A DNA stretch of 64,000 bases from Pseudomonas gingeri (GTDB lineage Bacteria; Pseudomonadota; Gammaproteobacteria; Pseudomonadales; Pseudomonadaceae), in the NCBI RefSeq assembly GCF_013386115.1, contig NZ_JACAOR010000001.1, positions 28,639 to 92,638 of the forward strand. The letters are read 5' to 3'. Positions within the stretch are counted from its first letter, which is position 1. Every line of letters starts with the position of its first letter. The notes under the pieces were generated by a model, which saw only the letters and a list, made by a program, of their open reading frames with translations, made no database searches and was not told the DNA's origin. The translations under genes and the position numbers were made by a program. Shown here piece by piece: positions 1 to 8,360 of the stretch.

Positions 1-24
1 CAAATAGGTGACCAACCAAAAACC

Positions 25-49
25 TGTGGGAGCCGGCTTGCCGGCGATG
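25..49. repeat. REP-like palindromic repeat
   Basis: The sequence GTGGGAGCCGGCTTGCCGGC contains GCCGGC at 32-37 and again at 40-45 around a TT loop. This matches the style of extragenic palindromes common in fluorescent pseudomonads. It lies just downstream of the acyl-CoA dehydrogenase stop and may stabilise the 3' end of that message. Confidence 0.6.
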
Positions 50-59
50 TTTTCTGGCG

Positions 60-1211
60 TTACACCAGATAGTGCCTGAGTTCCCGGGCGATCAGCATCC
101 GCTGGATCTCGCTCGACCCTTCGTAGATCTGCGTGATCCGCGCATCGCGGTAGTAGCGCTCCACCGGATAATCCTCCAGGTACCCGTAGCCGCCATGGAT
201 CTGCATCGCTGACGAGCAGACCTTCTCGGCCATTTCCGAAGCGAACAGCTTGGCTTGCGAAGCCTCCGACAGGCACGGCTGGCCCGCGCTGCGCAGGCGC
301 GCCGCGTGCAGGATGAGCAGGCGCGAGGCGTTGATCCGGGTATGCATGTCGGCCAGCATATTGGCGATGCTCTGGTGCTCGATGATCGGCTTGCCGAACT
401 GCACGCGGTCCCGGGCGTAGGCCAGCGCGGCCTCGAAGGCGGCGCGAGCGATGCCCAGGGCCTGGGCGGCGATGCCGATGCGGCCGCCTTCCAGGTTAGA
501 CAGGGCAATCGCCAGGCCCTTGCCACGCTCACCCAGCAGGTTGGCTTCGGGCACGCTGCACTGGTTCAGCGTGACGGCGCAGGTGTCCGAGGCACGGATG
601 CCCATCTTGTGTTCGGTGCGGTCGACGATAAATCCAGGGGTGTCGGTGGGGACGAGGAAGGCGGAAATGCCTTTCTTGCCCAGTTCCGGATCGGTCACGG
701 CAAAGACGATCGCCAACCTGGCCCGTTTGCCATTGCTGACAAACTGCTTGGCGCCGTTGATCACCCACTGGCCGTCCTTGAGTTCGGCACGGGTGCGCAG
801 GTTGTGGGCTTCTGAGCCGGCCTGGGGTTCGGTAAGGCAGAAGCAGCCGATGGCCCGGCCGGTGGCCAGCTCTTCCAGCCAGGTTTCCTTCTGGGCCTGG
901 CTGCCGTAGTTGAGGATCGGTCCGCAGCCGACCGAGTTGTGGATGCTCATCAGCGCGCCGGTGGCGCCGTCACCGGCGGCGATTTCTTCCACGGCCAGGG
1001 CGTAGGCCACATAGTCGACATAGGTGCCGCCCCATTCCTCGGGCACCACCATGCCCAGCAGGCCCAGTTCGCCCATCTTGTTGACGAGGGCGTCGTCGAT
1101 CCAGCCGGCCTTTTCCCAGGCCTGGGCATGCGGCGCGATCTCGCCACGGGCGAAGTCCCGGGCCATGTCGCGGATCATCACTTGTTCTTCGCTCAGTTCG
1201 ATATCGTGCAT
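60..1211 (-). CDS. Acyl-CoA dehydrogenase (isobutyryl/short-branched-chain type)
   Basis: FAD-dependent acyl-CoA dehydrogenase of 383 residues, normal family length. The N-terminal helical domain is at about 6-117. The middle beta domain carries the FAD-contact motif [15 protein letters not shown] at about 120-135. The C-terminal helical domain ends in [11 protein letters not shown], where E364 is the likely catalytic base. It would make the alpha,beta double bond in a short acyl-CoA. The ATG follows the upstream hydrolase stop by 3 nt with an AGGAA ribosome site, so the two are co-translated. Together they suggest valine (isobutyryl-CoA) degradation. The family is certain; the exact acyl chain is inferred from the neighbour. 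Confidence 0.9.
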   Translation of the reverse strand: MHDIELSEEQVMIRDMARDFARGEIAPHAQAWEKAGWIDDALVNKMGELGLLGMVVPEEWGGTYVDYVAYALAVEEIAAGDGATGALMSIHNSVGCGPILNYGSQAQKETWLEELATGRAIGCFCLTEPQAGSEAHNLRTRAELKDGQWVINGAKQFVSNGKRARLAIVFAVTDPELGKKGISAFLVPTDTPGFIVDRTEHKMGIRASDTCAVTLNQCSVPEANLLGERGKGLAIALSNLEGGRIGIAAQALGIARAAFEAALAYARDRVQFGKPIIEHQSIANMLADMHTRINASRLLILHAARLRSAGQPCLSEASQAKLFASEMAEKVCSSAMQIHGGYGYLEDYPVERYYRDARITQIYEGSSEIQRMLIARELRHYLV

Positions 1212-1214
1212 GGT

Positions 1215-2321
1215 TCAGTTCCTGCCCGTGTCGAGGCCGTGGAAAAAGCGGGCGACCTGCTCGGGCCGCAGTGCCTGCAGGATCGGTGGGTTCCACCGGG
1301 GCTTCTTGTCCTTGTCGATCAGCAGGGCGCGCACGCCTTCCATCAGGTCCCCGTGCTCGAACCACTGGCGGTCCAGGTGCAGTTCCAGGGCGAAGCATTC
1401 CTCCAGGCTCAGGTGCCGGCCACGACGGAGCATCTCCAGGGTCACACCCATGGCCAGCGGTGAACGGGTCTCCAGCAGGTCGGCGGTTTCCCGGGCCCAC
1501 TCATGGCTGTCGGCGACGGTCACTTCCCGCAACTGCTCGACCATGCTGGGCACGTCGGGCAGGGCGAAGAAGTGGTCGATGGCCGGGCGCAGCTTGTCCA
1601 ACGGGGCATCGGGCAAAGTCTGCACGCCGAGCCTGGCCAGCAGGCCCTGCAGGTCCTTGAGGGGCGTGTCGTGCCACTCCAGCTGGTCGAGGCGCTGGTC
1701 CAGTTCGTTGAGTTTGTCGCTGCTCAGATACCAGTCGGCGAGGCCGCAATACAGCGCATCGGCGGCACGGATCTGGCTGCCGCTGACTCCCAGGTAGAGA
1801 CCGATTTCGCCGGGAATGCGCGGCAGGAAATAGCTGCCGCCGACATCCGGGAAATACCCGATGCCGACTTCCGGCATGGCCAGCCGGCTGCGCTCGGTGA
1901 CTACCCGCAGGTCGGCGCCCTGTACCAGGCCCATGCCGCCGCCGAGGACAAAACCGTCCATCAGCGCCAGCACCGGCTTGCGGTAGTGGTGGATGCTCAG
2001 GTCGAGGGCGTATTCCTCGACGAAGAAATCTTCGTGCAGGCGCCCGCCACTCTGGTAGCTGTCATGGAGCGAGCGGATATCGCCGCCGGCGCAGAATGCA
2101 CGGTCGCCGGCTCCGCGCAGGGTGACGGCGTGGACATGCGGATCCTCGGCCCAGGCATCGAGCTGGCGTTGCAGCAGGCGGATCATGTCCAGGGTCAGGG
2201 CGTTGAGGCCGGCGGGGCGGTTGAGGGTCAGGTGGCCGATATGGTTGCGCACGTCGGCCAGGACGTCGGCCGAGGTGTTGTCGAAATCCGTGGCAGCGGA
2301 GGATGAAACCCGAGCAGTCAT
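1215..2321 (-). CDS. Enoyl-CoA hydratase/isomerase family, 3-hydroxyisobutyryl-CoA hydrolase-like
   Basis: Crotonase-fold protein of 368 residues, the length of 3-hydroxyisobutyryl-CoA hydrolases and longer than plain enoyl-CoA hydratases (about 260). Motifs include AFCAGGDIRSLHD (oxyanion-hole region), GGGMGLVQGAD, and the hydrolase-type MPEVGIGYFPDVGGSYFL carrying the acidic catalytic residues. The reading frame is open for 75 codons upstream, but the ATG at 2321 is chosen because GGGAG precedes it and the protein begins like its relatives from there. It would release 3-hydroxyisobutyrate from its CoA ester in valine breakdown. It sits directly upstream of the acyl-CoA dehydrogenase in the same transcript. 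Confidence 0.85.
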   Translation of the reverse strand: MTARVSSSAATDFDNTSADVLADVRNHIGHLTLNRPAGLNALTLDMIRLLQRQLDAWAEDPHVHAVTLRGAGDRAFCAGGDIRSLHDSYQSGGRLHEDFFVEEYALDLSIHHYRKPVLALMDGFVLGGGMGLVQGADLRVVTERSRLAMPEVGIGYFPDVGGSYFLPRIPGEIGLYLGVSGSQIRAADALYCGLADWYLSSDKLNELDQRLDQLEWHDTPLKDLQGLLARLGVQTLPDAPLDKLRPAIDHFFALPDVPSMVEQLREVTVADSHEWARETADLLETRSPLAMGVTLEMLRRGRHLSLEECFALELHLDRQWFEHGDLMEGVRALLIDKDKKPRWNPPILQALRPEQVARFFHGLDTGRN

Positions 2322-2585
2322 TACTAACTCCCTGCTTTTATTGTCTTTTTGAGTGCGTTCGGCGGACGAACGATGGTCGATCGTAACAGTGCAAATTTGC
2401 CCGATACAACCGGGATAAGTGCAGGTCTTGTCTGCATTTATGCCTGTTCGAGTGGGGCCATGGATAGTCTGGACCAACATGCCGCGGTTGCAACCCGTAT
2501 CTGAACCAGGCGGGGTGGAAATCAGATTCGTATTGCGCGGACTCAATGCTAAAGTCGCTTCTTTTTTTCGGAGCAGGGAACGGTC

Positions 2586-2936
2586 ATGCGGATGTTAATC
2601 GGGGCGTTGGCGACAGTAGCGTTGGCGGGGTGCATGAGTCCCGGCATGAATCAGACCCGCACCACCGGGCCGACCAAGACCTTTACCTCGGCCAAGGCCG
2701 ACAATGTCGTCGCCCAGTGCATCCAGTTCTCCTGGCAGGACGAGGCGGTCTTCGACGTGGATGCCGCGGCCTACCTGCAACCGGGCTACAAGGGCGGTTC
2801 GACCGTCTATACCCGCGGTTCGGAGTATTTCGTCGATGTCCGCCGCGACGCCGAAGGCACGGTGGTCGACTACTACGCCACCACCAGCAAGCCGATCGGT
2901 GCCCGGCGACTGGCGGCGGTCGCGACCTGCCTGTGA
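2586..2936 (+). CDS. Small putative outer-membrane lipoprotein
   Basis: A 116-residue protein with a short basic start, a hydrophobic stretch and the lipobox LAGC; Cys16 would be lipidated. The mature part is Gly/Thr/Asp-rich with no domain I recognise (AYLQPGYKGG, GSEYFVDVRRDAEGTVVDYY). It lies alone on the plus strand between the hydrolase and a TetR gene, so it is divergent from the first and convergent with the second. A GGAG and an AGGGAAC lie upstream of its ATG. Processing as a lipoprotein is well supported; function is unknown. Confidence 0.75.
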   Translation: MRMLIGALATVALAGCMSPGMNQTRTTGPTKTFTSAKADNVVAQCIQFSWQDEAVFDVDAAAYLQPGYKGGSTVYTRGSEYFVDVRRDAEGTVVDYYATTSKPIGARRLAAVATCL

Positions 2937-3013
2937 TGGCCTGATCCGACCGGCAGCCCGCTTCGTCGAAGCGGATGGCGGTCGTTCGAGGAAGATCGGG
3001 CTGTGCCTGAACG

Positions 3014-3655
3014 CTAGCGGGGACCAGGGCCTTTGTGGGCAAGCGCGCCCTTCACCGCCCCCAGCGCGATGTCATGCATCAGTGCGCGATAGGTACCCGG
3101 CTCCAGCCCCGCTTCATCGGTCCAGGCCGGCAGGTTGTTCAGCAGGCAGAGGAAGGTGCGCACGGTGGTCAGCGCCAGGGTCTCGTCGGGTGACAGGCCC
3201 AGGGGCGTCAGCAGCTTGATCAGGTGGCTTTCATAACGTCGACGCAGCACCAGCACCACGGCCTGGTGCGAGGCCTCCAGGCAGTGGAACTCGTGCTCCG
3301 CGACCCGGAAGAAATCACCCTTGTCGCGATGCAGGTCCAGATGGGCGGCGATCAGTTCGTCCAGGCGCCTTTGCGCCGAGCGCGAGGCCCGCACCGGTGG
3401 GGTGACGATGTCCAGCAGGTCCAGGTAGAGGCTTTCGATCAGCTCGAACAGCAGGGTTTCCTTGCTCTCGATATGGTTGTAGATCGAGCCCGCCTGGATG
3501 CCCAGGTGTCCCGCCAGTTCCCGCAGGCCGACCTGGGCGAACCCGCGCCGGGCAAACAGCGCCACGGCTTTTGCCCGGGTCTCCAGGTGGCGCGAGGCCC
3601 TGGCCGGGATGACTTCTCCCGGCAGCGGCGGGGTGGCGAGAGCGGCCCGGGCCAT
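3014..3655 (-). CDS. TetR/AcrR family transcriptional regulator
   Basis: A 213-residue DNA-binding repressor-type protein. An N-terminal helix-turn-helix spans about 20-66 (KAVALFARRGFAQVGLRELAGHLGIQAGSIYNHIESKETLLFE), followed by a helical ligand domain. The frame is open further upstream, but the ATG at 3655 lies 8 nt after the stop of the 3-hydroxyacyl-CoA dehydrogenase gene and removes a non-homologous arginine-rich extension. It is therefore the last gene of a thiolase/dehydrogenase/regulator operon, and probably senses an acyl-CoA or fatty-acid intermediate. The ligand is inferred only from context. Confidence 0.88.
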   Translation of the reverse strand: MARAALATPPLPGEVIPARASRHLETRAKAVALFARRGFAQVGLRELAGHLGIQAGSIYNHIESKETLLFELIESLYLDLLDIVTPPVRASRSAQRRLDELIAAHLDLHRDKGDFFRVAEHEFHCLEASHQAVVLVLRRRYESHLIKLLTPLGLSPDETLALTTVRTFLCLLNNLPAWTDEAGLEPGTYRALMHDIALGAVKGALAHKGPGPR

Positions 3656-3662
3656 GGCCGTC

Positions 3663-4517
3663 TCAGCGCTCGTACGAGTAGAAACCGCGGCCGCTCTTGC
3701 GACCCAGGTAACCGGCCGCGACCATTTCTTTGAGCAACTGCGCCGGCCGGTATTTCGGTTCATCGAAGCCCGAGTGCAGGCTCTCCATGATCGCCAGCAG
3801 GGTGTCCAGGCCGATCAGGTCGGCCAGGGCCAGCGGGCCGATCGGCTGGTTGCAGCCCAGTTGCATGCCGGCGTCGATATCCACGGCGCTGGCCAGGTCT
3901 TCCTGGAGCACGAAGATTGCCTCGTTGATCATCGGGCAGAGGATGCGGTTGACCACGAAGCCCGGGCGGTTGCGCGCGGTGATCGCCGTCTTGCCGATCT
4001 GCGTGGCCAGGGCCAGGGCGCTGGCGTGGGTGACATCGCTGGTCTGCAGGCCGCGAATGACTTCCAGCAGGCCCATCATCGGCACCGGGTTGAAGAAGTG
4101 CAGGCCGATAAAGCGCTCGGGCAGGGCGATGGCCGCCGCCAGCTCGGTGATCGACAGTGACGAGGTGTTGGTGGCGATGATGCATGTGTCGTCCACGACT
4201 TCGGCGATCTGCTTGAGGATGCGCTTTTTCAGCTCGAGGTTTTCCGTGGCGGCCTCGATCACCAGCTCGGCATCGGCCAGCACCGCGTAGTCGCTGCTCA
4301 GGCGGATGCGGCCCAGCGCGGCCTGTTTGTCCTCGGCGCTGATCACGGCCTTGCGCACCTGGCGGTCCAGATTGCCGGTGAGGGTTGCCAGGCCCTTGTC
4401 CAGGGCGGCCTGGGACACGTCGATGAGGCTGACCTGCAGGCCCGCGACCGCGCAGACCTGGGCGATGCCGTTGCCCATGATGCCGGCGCCGATCACGGCG
4501 ATACGTTGAATAGTCAT
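3663..4517 (-). CDS. 3-hydroxybutyryl-CoA (3-hydroxyacyl-CoA) dehydrogenase
   Basis: NAD-dependent dehydrogenase of 284 residues, the length of single-function bacterial HBD/PaaH enzymes. The Rossmann motif GAGIMGNGIAQV lies at the N terminus. The HFFNPVPMMGLLEV catalytic His segment lies near 138, and the C-terminal helical domain ends GRKSGRGFYSY. It oxidises a 3-hydroxyacyl-CoA to the 3-ketoacyl-CoA. The thiolase gene lies 12 nt upstream in the same direction, so the pair performs the last two steps of a beta-oxidation spiral. Substrate could be 3-hydroxybutyryl-CoA or the 2-methyl homologue from isoleucine. Confidence 0.9.
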   Translation of the reverse strand: MTIQRIAVIGAGIMGNGIAQVCAVAGLQVSLIDVSQAALDKGLATLTGNLDRQVRKAVISAEDKQAALGRIRLSSDYAVLADAELVIEAATENLELKKRILKQIAEVVDDTCIIATNTSSLSITELAAAIALPERFIGLHFFNPVPMMGLLEVIRGLQTSDVTHASALALATQIGKTAITARNRPGFVVNRILCPMINEAIFVLQEDLASAVDIDAGMQLGCNQPIGPLALADLIGLDTLLAIMESLHSGFDEPKYRPAQLLKEMVAAGYLGRKSGRGFYSYER

Positions 4518-4529
4518 AGGTGTTGTCCT

Positions 4530-5711
4530 TCAGATTCGTTCGAAGATGACCGCGATGCCTTGCCCGCCGCCGATGCACATGGTCGCCAGGCCATAACGCC
4601 CGCCGGTACGGTGCAATTCATGGATCAGCTTGGTGGCGATGATCGCGCCGGTGGCACCCACCGGGTGGCCGAGGGCAATCCCCGAGCCGTTGGGGTTGAC
4701 CCGGGCCGGGTCGAGGTCCAGTTCCTGGCTGACCGCGCAGGCCTGGGCCGCGAAGGCGACGTTGGCCTCGATCACGTCGAGGTCGGCGACGGTCAGGCCG
4801 GCGCGCTTGAGGGCCAGGCGGGTGGCCGGGATCGGGCCGAGGCCCATCAGCTCGGGTTCGACCCCGGCGTGGGCATAGGCCACCAGGCGGACCAGGGGTT
4901 TGAGGCCGTTGGCCTGGACCGCCGTACCGGTCGCCAGCAGCAGGGCGGCCGCTCCGTCATTCAGACCCGAGGCGTTGCCGGCCGTGACCGTGCCGTCTTT
5001 CTTGAAGGCGGTGCGCATCTGCGCCAGTTGCTCCAGCGAGGTGGCGCGCGGGTGTTCGTCGACACTGAACAGCTCGGTGCCCTTGCGGCTGCGTACTTCC
5101 ACCGGGACGATCTGCGAGACGAAGCGACCCTCGTCGATGGCGCGACGGGCCCGCAGCTGTTCTTCCAGGGCCAGGTCATCCTGCATCTGACGGGTGATAC
5201 CGTTGCGTTCGGCGATGTTTTCTGCGGTGATCCCCATGTGGATGCCATGGAACGGGTCATGGAGAATACCGAGCATGTAGTCGATCGCCTGGACATTGCC
5301 CATGCGCGCGCCCCAGCGTGCCGATGGCAGCAGGTAAGGGCCGCGGCTCATGGATTCGGCACCGGCACCGATGGCCACTTCGGCATCGCCGAGCAGCAGG
5401 GTCTGGGCCGCCGAGACAATCGCCTGCAGGCCCGAACCGCAGAGGCGGTTGACGTTGTAGGCCGGGGTTTCCTTGGGAATGCCGGCGTTCATGGCGGCGA
5501 CGCGGGACAGGTAGGCGTCCTGGGTGTCGGTGGGGATCACATTGCCCATCACCACATGGCCGACCAGGGCCGGGTCGAGGTCACTGTGTTGCAGGGCGGC
5601 CTTGACGGCGGTGGTGGCCAGTTCGCTCAGGGCGACATCCTTCAGGGCGCCGCCGAAGGTGCCGATGGCGGTCCGGGCGGCGCTGACGATATACACTTCG
5701 GGCTTGGACAT
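4530..5711 (-). CDS. Acetyl-CoA C-acyltransferase (thiolase)
   Basis: Thiolase of 393 residues cleaving or condensing beta-ketoacyl-CoA. The acyl-carrying Cys91 lies in NRLCGSGLQAI; His349 in GHPVGATGA and Cys379 in CIGGGQG complete the active site. An open frame extends 30 codons upstream, but the ATG at 5711 has a GGAGT ribosome site and gives the standard N terminus (KPEVYIVSAARTAIGTFGG). The motif normally reading NEAFA is NVAFA here (Val318), an unusual change close to the catalytic water. It heads an operon with the hydroxyacyl-CoA dehydrogenase and TetR genes. Confidence 0.9.
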   Translation of the reverse strand: MSKPEVYIVSAARTAIGTFGGALKDVALSELATTAVKAALQHSDLDPALVGHVVMGNVIPTDTQDAYLSRVAAMNAGIPKETPAYNVNRLCGSGLQAIVSAAQTLLLGDAEVAIGAGAESMSRGPYLLPSARWGARMGNVQAIDYMLGILHDPFHGIHMGITAENIAERNGITRQMQDDLALEEQLRARRAIDEGRFVSQIVPVEVRSRKGTELFSVDEHPRATSLEQLAQMRTAFKKDGTVTAGNASGLNDGAAALLLATGTAVQANGLKPLVRLVAYAHAGVEPELMGLGPIPATRLALKRAGLTVADLDVIEANVAFAAQACAVSQELDLDPARVNPNGSGIALGHPVGATGAIIATKLIHELHRTGGRYGLATMCIGGGQGIAVIFERI

Positions 5712-5763
5712 GGGGCACTCCTGGTTTGTTGTTGTGATCGACAGGCGGAGCAGGTCGCGACCT

Positions 5764-5783
5764 TGCAGGAGCCGGCTCCCACG
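5764..5783. repeat. REP-like palindrome
   Basis: A perfect 12-bp palindrome GGAGCCGGCTCC (5768-5779) sits within a context resembling the REP at 25-49 read on the other strand. It lies in the divergent region between the thiolase and the AraC gene. Confidence 0.45.
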
Positions 5784-5922
5784 GGGTTCGGCAATCCGCA
5801 CCTGTCACCCGATCTGAAGTAAGGTTCACCTGGCCGATAAGTCTAGGGCCGGGTGTCGGTCCGGCCTATGCCGAAACTGCTCAGTAAAATTGTTATTTTT
5901 TGCCATATGCAGCCTGGGATTC

Positions 5923-6951
5923 ATGAAAGAAAAACATTCGGTGTCGTCGTATTTCGTCAAGGCCCTGCTGGTGCGCTTTCTCGACCGTCCACAGCGGGTC
6001 GCCGAGCTGTTGCAGGCGGCGGGTTTCAGCGAGCGTTCCGTGGACGAACTGGGCGAAAGGGTCGCGCCCAGGCTGCTGGCGCAACTCTGGCTGACGGTGA
6101 TCCGCGAGCTGGGCGATGAGTTTTTCGGCTTCGATTCCCACGGCATGCCCATCGGCAGCTTTGCCCTGATCTGCCGCGGCCTGATCCAGGCGCCGACGGT
6201 GGGCAAGGCGCTGGGGCTGTCCCTGGAGTATTTCGCGCTGTTCCTGCGCGATATCCAGGCCCAGGTGCAGGTACGGGGCAAGCGGGTGGTCGTGGTGATG
6301 AAAACCGCTACCAGGGATCCCTACTTGCAGGCGGTGATCACCGAAACCTTCCTGATCCTGATCGTCGGGCTGATGTGCTGGCTGGCCGGGCGGCGGATTC
6401 CCATCAGCCGCGCGCGGTTTGCCCATGCCCGGCCGCCCCATGGCGACGAACACCTGCTCTGGGGCGCCTACGTGGAATTCGATGCGGCCATCACCGAGAT
6501 CGAGTTCGACCGGGAGTACCTGCGCCTGCCGGTGTTGCAGGACCGCAAGTCGCTCTATACCTTCTTGCGGGACGCGCCGCAGTCGGTGTTCATCCGTTTC
6601 CGCAATCGCGAAGGCTTCAGTGCCCGTGTCCACCAGCGCTTGCGGGCCTGTGGCTACGACCACTGGCCGACCCTGGAGCAACTGGCCGGCGAGTTCGGCA
6701 TCCACCTCGCCAGCCTGCGCCGAGCCTTGCAGCGCGAAGGTTTTTCCTATCAGGAGATCAAGGACGAAGTCCGCCGGGCCATGGCCTTCGAACGGCTGCG
6801 CGGCAGCAGCCTGAGCATTGCCGAGATTGCCCAGGAAGTCGGCTTCCGCGAGCCCAGCGCTTTCCATCGGGCCTTCAAGCAGTGGACCGGGGAGAGTCCC
6901 GGGAGCTTTCGTTCGCGCGGGCGATGCGGTACATCTGATCCCTCGCTGTAG
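5923..6951 (+). CDS. AraC family transcriptional regulator
   Basis: A 342-residue activator-type protein. The N-terminal about 200 residues form the AraC/OruR-style ligand domain (RVAELLQAAGFSE, FGFDSHGMPIGSFALICRG, LSLEYFALFLRDI). The C-terminal AraC helix-turn-helix pair spans about 245-335 and ends with SIAEIAQEVGFREPSAFHRAFKQWTGESPG. The ATG at 5923 is preferred over the in-frame TTG at 5890. It is divergent from the thiolase operon across about 210 bp, so it is the natural candidate to control that operon. The inducer is not evident. Confidence 0.9.
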   Translation: MKEKHSVSSYFVKALLVRFLDRPQRVAELLQAAGFSERSVDELGERVAPRLLAQLWLTVIRELGDEFFGFDSHGMPIGSFALICRGLIQAPTVGKALGLSLEYFALFLRDIQAQVQVRGKRVVVVMKTATRDPYLQAVITETFLILIVGLMCWLAGRRIPISRARFAHARPPHGDEHLLWGAYVEFDAAITEIEFDREYLRLPVLQDRKSLYTFLRDAPQSVFIRFRNREGFSARVHQRLRACGYDHWPTLEQLAGEFGIHLASLRRALQREGFSYQEIKDEVRRAMAFERLRGSSLSIAEIAQEVGFREPSAFHRAFKQWTGESPGSFRSRGRCGTSDPSL

Positions 6952-6993
6952 ACCTTGATCATTCACCGGTATCCATTCCCCCGAGGACCGTTC

Positions 6994-7392
6994 ATGTCAT
7001 CCAAGCATCTGATCGAATACGAAGAAGCCAGCCCCGAAGTGCGGGCGGTGTACGACGACATCATGCAGACCCGCAAGGTCGAGCAGGTCAACAACTTCTG
7101 GAAATGCCTGGCGGCCCATCCGCCGACCCTGCGCCGGACCTGGGAAAGCCTCAAGGAAATCATGGCCCCCGGTGCGCTGGATCCGTTGACCAAGGAACTG
7201 ATCTACGTCGCCGTCAGCGTCACCAACAATTGTCCGTACTGCATCGCTTCCCATACGGCGGCGGCACGCAAGGCGGGGATGACCGAGGCGATGTTCGGCG
7301 AGTTGCAGGCGGTGGTCGGCATGGCCAACGAGACCAATCGGCTGGCCAACGGTTACCGTATTCCGCTGGATGATGCGTTCAAGCTCGACTGA
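6994..7392 (+). CDS. Carboxymuconolactone decarboxylase / AhpD-like protein
   Basis: A 132-residue all-helical CMD-family protein. The peroxidatic-type motif NCPYCIASHTAAARKAGM gives the CxxC-x3-H signature of AhpD-like alkylhydroperoxidases at about 81-90. A good GAGG ribosome site precedes the ATG at 6994. It begins about 40 bp after the AraC gene and is followed 29 bp later by a VOC protein. The thiol motif supports a redox role, such as peroxide or organic hydroperoxide reduction; the partner reductant is unknown. Confidence 0.85.
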   Translation: MSSKHLIEYEEASPEVRAVYDDIMQTRKVEQVNNFWKCLAAHPPTLRRTWESLKEIMAPGALDPLTKELIYVAVSVTNNCPYCIASHTAAARKAGMTEAMFGELQAVVGMANETNRLANGYRIPLDDAFKLD

Positions 7393-7421
7393 GACCGCCA
7401 ACCCACCCCAGGACGACTGCC

Positions 7422-7844
7422 ATGTTCAGCCATATCCAGCTTGGAGCGCGGGACCTGCCGCGCATGATTGCGTTCTACGAAGCGGTGCTGGCCGAACTGG
7501 GCCTGGTGCGCATGGACGATGACCAGGACAACGGCCCCCCCGGCGCCGGCTGGCAGTTGCCGGGGCGCGGCTGGCCGCAGTTCTTTGTCCAGGAGCCGTT
7601 CAACGGCCTGCCGGCGACCTGGGGCAACGGGGTGCAGGTGAGCTTTGCCGCGCCGTCCCAGGCGGCGGTGCGGGCCGCCTGGAACCGGGCCCTGGCGCTG
7701 GGTGCCAGGGATGAAGGGGCGCCGGGCCTGCGCCCCGATTACTCGGCCGATTATTACGGCGCCTATTGCCGCGACCCGGAAGGCAACAAGTTGTGCTTTG
7801 TGCATACGCCGGCCCTGGAAACGCTTCTGTCCGGCGGCATATAG
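7422..7844 (+). CDS. VOC family (glyoxalase/bleomycin-resistance fold) protein
   Basis: A 140-residue vicinal-oxygen-chelate protein. It starts FSHIQLGARDLPRMIAFYEAVLAELGL, typical of the first beta-alpha-beta-beta-beta unit with the metal-binding His. It ends in YYGAYCRDPEGNKLCFVH, the second-unit Glu motif. Such proteins are small metalloenzymes or dioxygenase/isomerase relatives; the reaction cannot be told from sequence. It probably shares a transcript with the AhpD-like gene 29 bp upstream. Confidence 0.85.
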   Translation: MFSHIQLGARDLPRMIAFYEAVLAELGLVRMDDDQDNGPPGAGWQLPGRGWPQFFVQEPFNGLPATWGNGVQVSFAAPSQAAVRAAWNRALALGARDEGAPGLRPDYSADYYGAYCRDPEGNKLCFVHTPALETLLSGGI

Positions 7845-7851
7845 GCGGTCG

Positions 7852-8073
7852 TCAGTTAGCGGCGCTTTCGTTTATGCGCGCCTTGGCGTCTCCAATTGAA
7901 CCAAAACCACCGGTGGAGGCATAAGGGTCCGCATCAGGATCGGCGTCATTGACCAATTGCCCGCCTTCTGGCCGCCACACGTAGTAAGGCGCCTTGCCTT
8001 CCTCCGCCGAGGTGATGGTGTATTTCTCGTAGGGGGGAAGCTTATATTTCTTGCGTGGATCGCTATCGCTCAT
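7852..8073 (-). CDS. Hypothetical small acidic protein
   Basis: A 73-residue soluble protein starting MSDSDPRKKYKLPPYEKYTI, with an Asp-rich middle (NDADPDADPYAST) and no recognisable domain, signal or membrane segment. GGGAG lies 7 nt before its ATG, which supports it as a real gene. It is convergent with the VOC gene (7 bp between stops). The segment 8074-8360 upstream holds its promoter and that of the ABC operon. Confidence 0.6.
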   Translation of the reverse strand: MSDSDPRKKYKLPPYEKYTITSAEEGKAPYYVWRPEGGQLVNDADPDADPYASTGGFGSIGDAKARINESAAN

Positions 8074-8321
8074 GGCATTTCTCCCAAAAGCATCTCAATC
8101 GGTGAAAGTGACTGCTGCCGACAATGTGAGCCGTGCCGAGACGGCTGGCTACTGTCAGAAATGACAGTCTTGAATACCTTTCGTCGGTTTCTGCGCAACT
8201 GTTGCCAGGGCAACAGTGATTCGACATTTGTTCCCCGGATGCACAGGGCGTGATAATCGATTTCGTCACAACTTATTGATTTTATTCGTTTAAAATAATG
8301 GCATGGGCTCTGCAATACGAT

Positions 8322-8341
8322 CGGGTGAACCCTTTCACCCG
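8322..8341. promoter_or_regulatory. Leader hairpin / inverted repeat before the ABC operon
   Basis: CGGGTGAA at 8322-8329 and TTCACCCG at 8334-8341 form a perfect 8-bp stem with a 4-nt loop, ending about 20 nt before the binding-protein ATG. It could be a repressor half-site pair or an mRNA hairpin limiting access to the ribosome site. The rest of 8074-8321 is AT-rich promoter-like DNA with no gene visible. Confidence 0.4.
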
Positions 8342-8360
8342 TCGCTCAGCGGAGCTCCGT

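Noticed and set aside
1215..2546. Extended 443-residue version of the 3-hydroxyisobutyryl-CoA hydrolase-like protein
   Set aside because: The first 75 residues are low-quality sequence with no homology, and a good ribosome site precedes the ATG at 2321.
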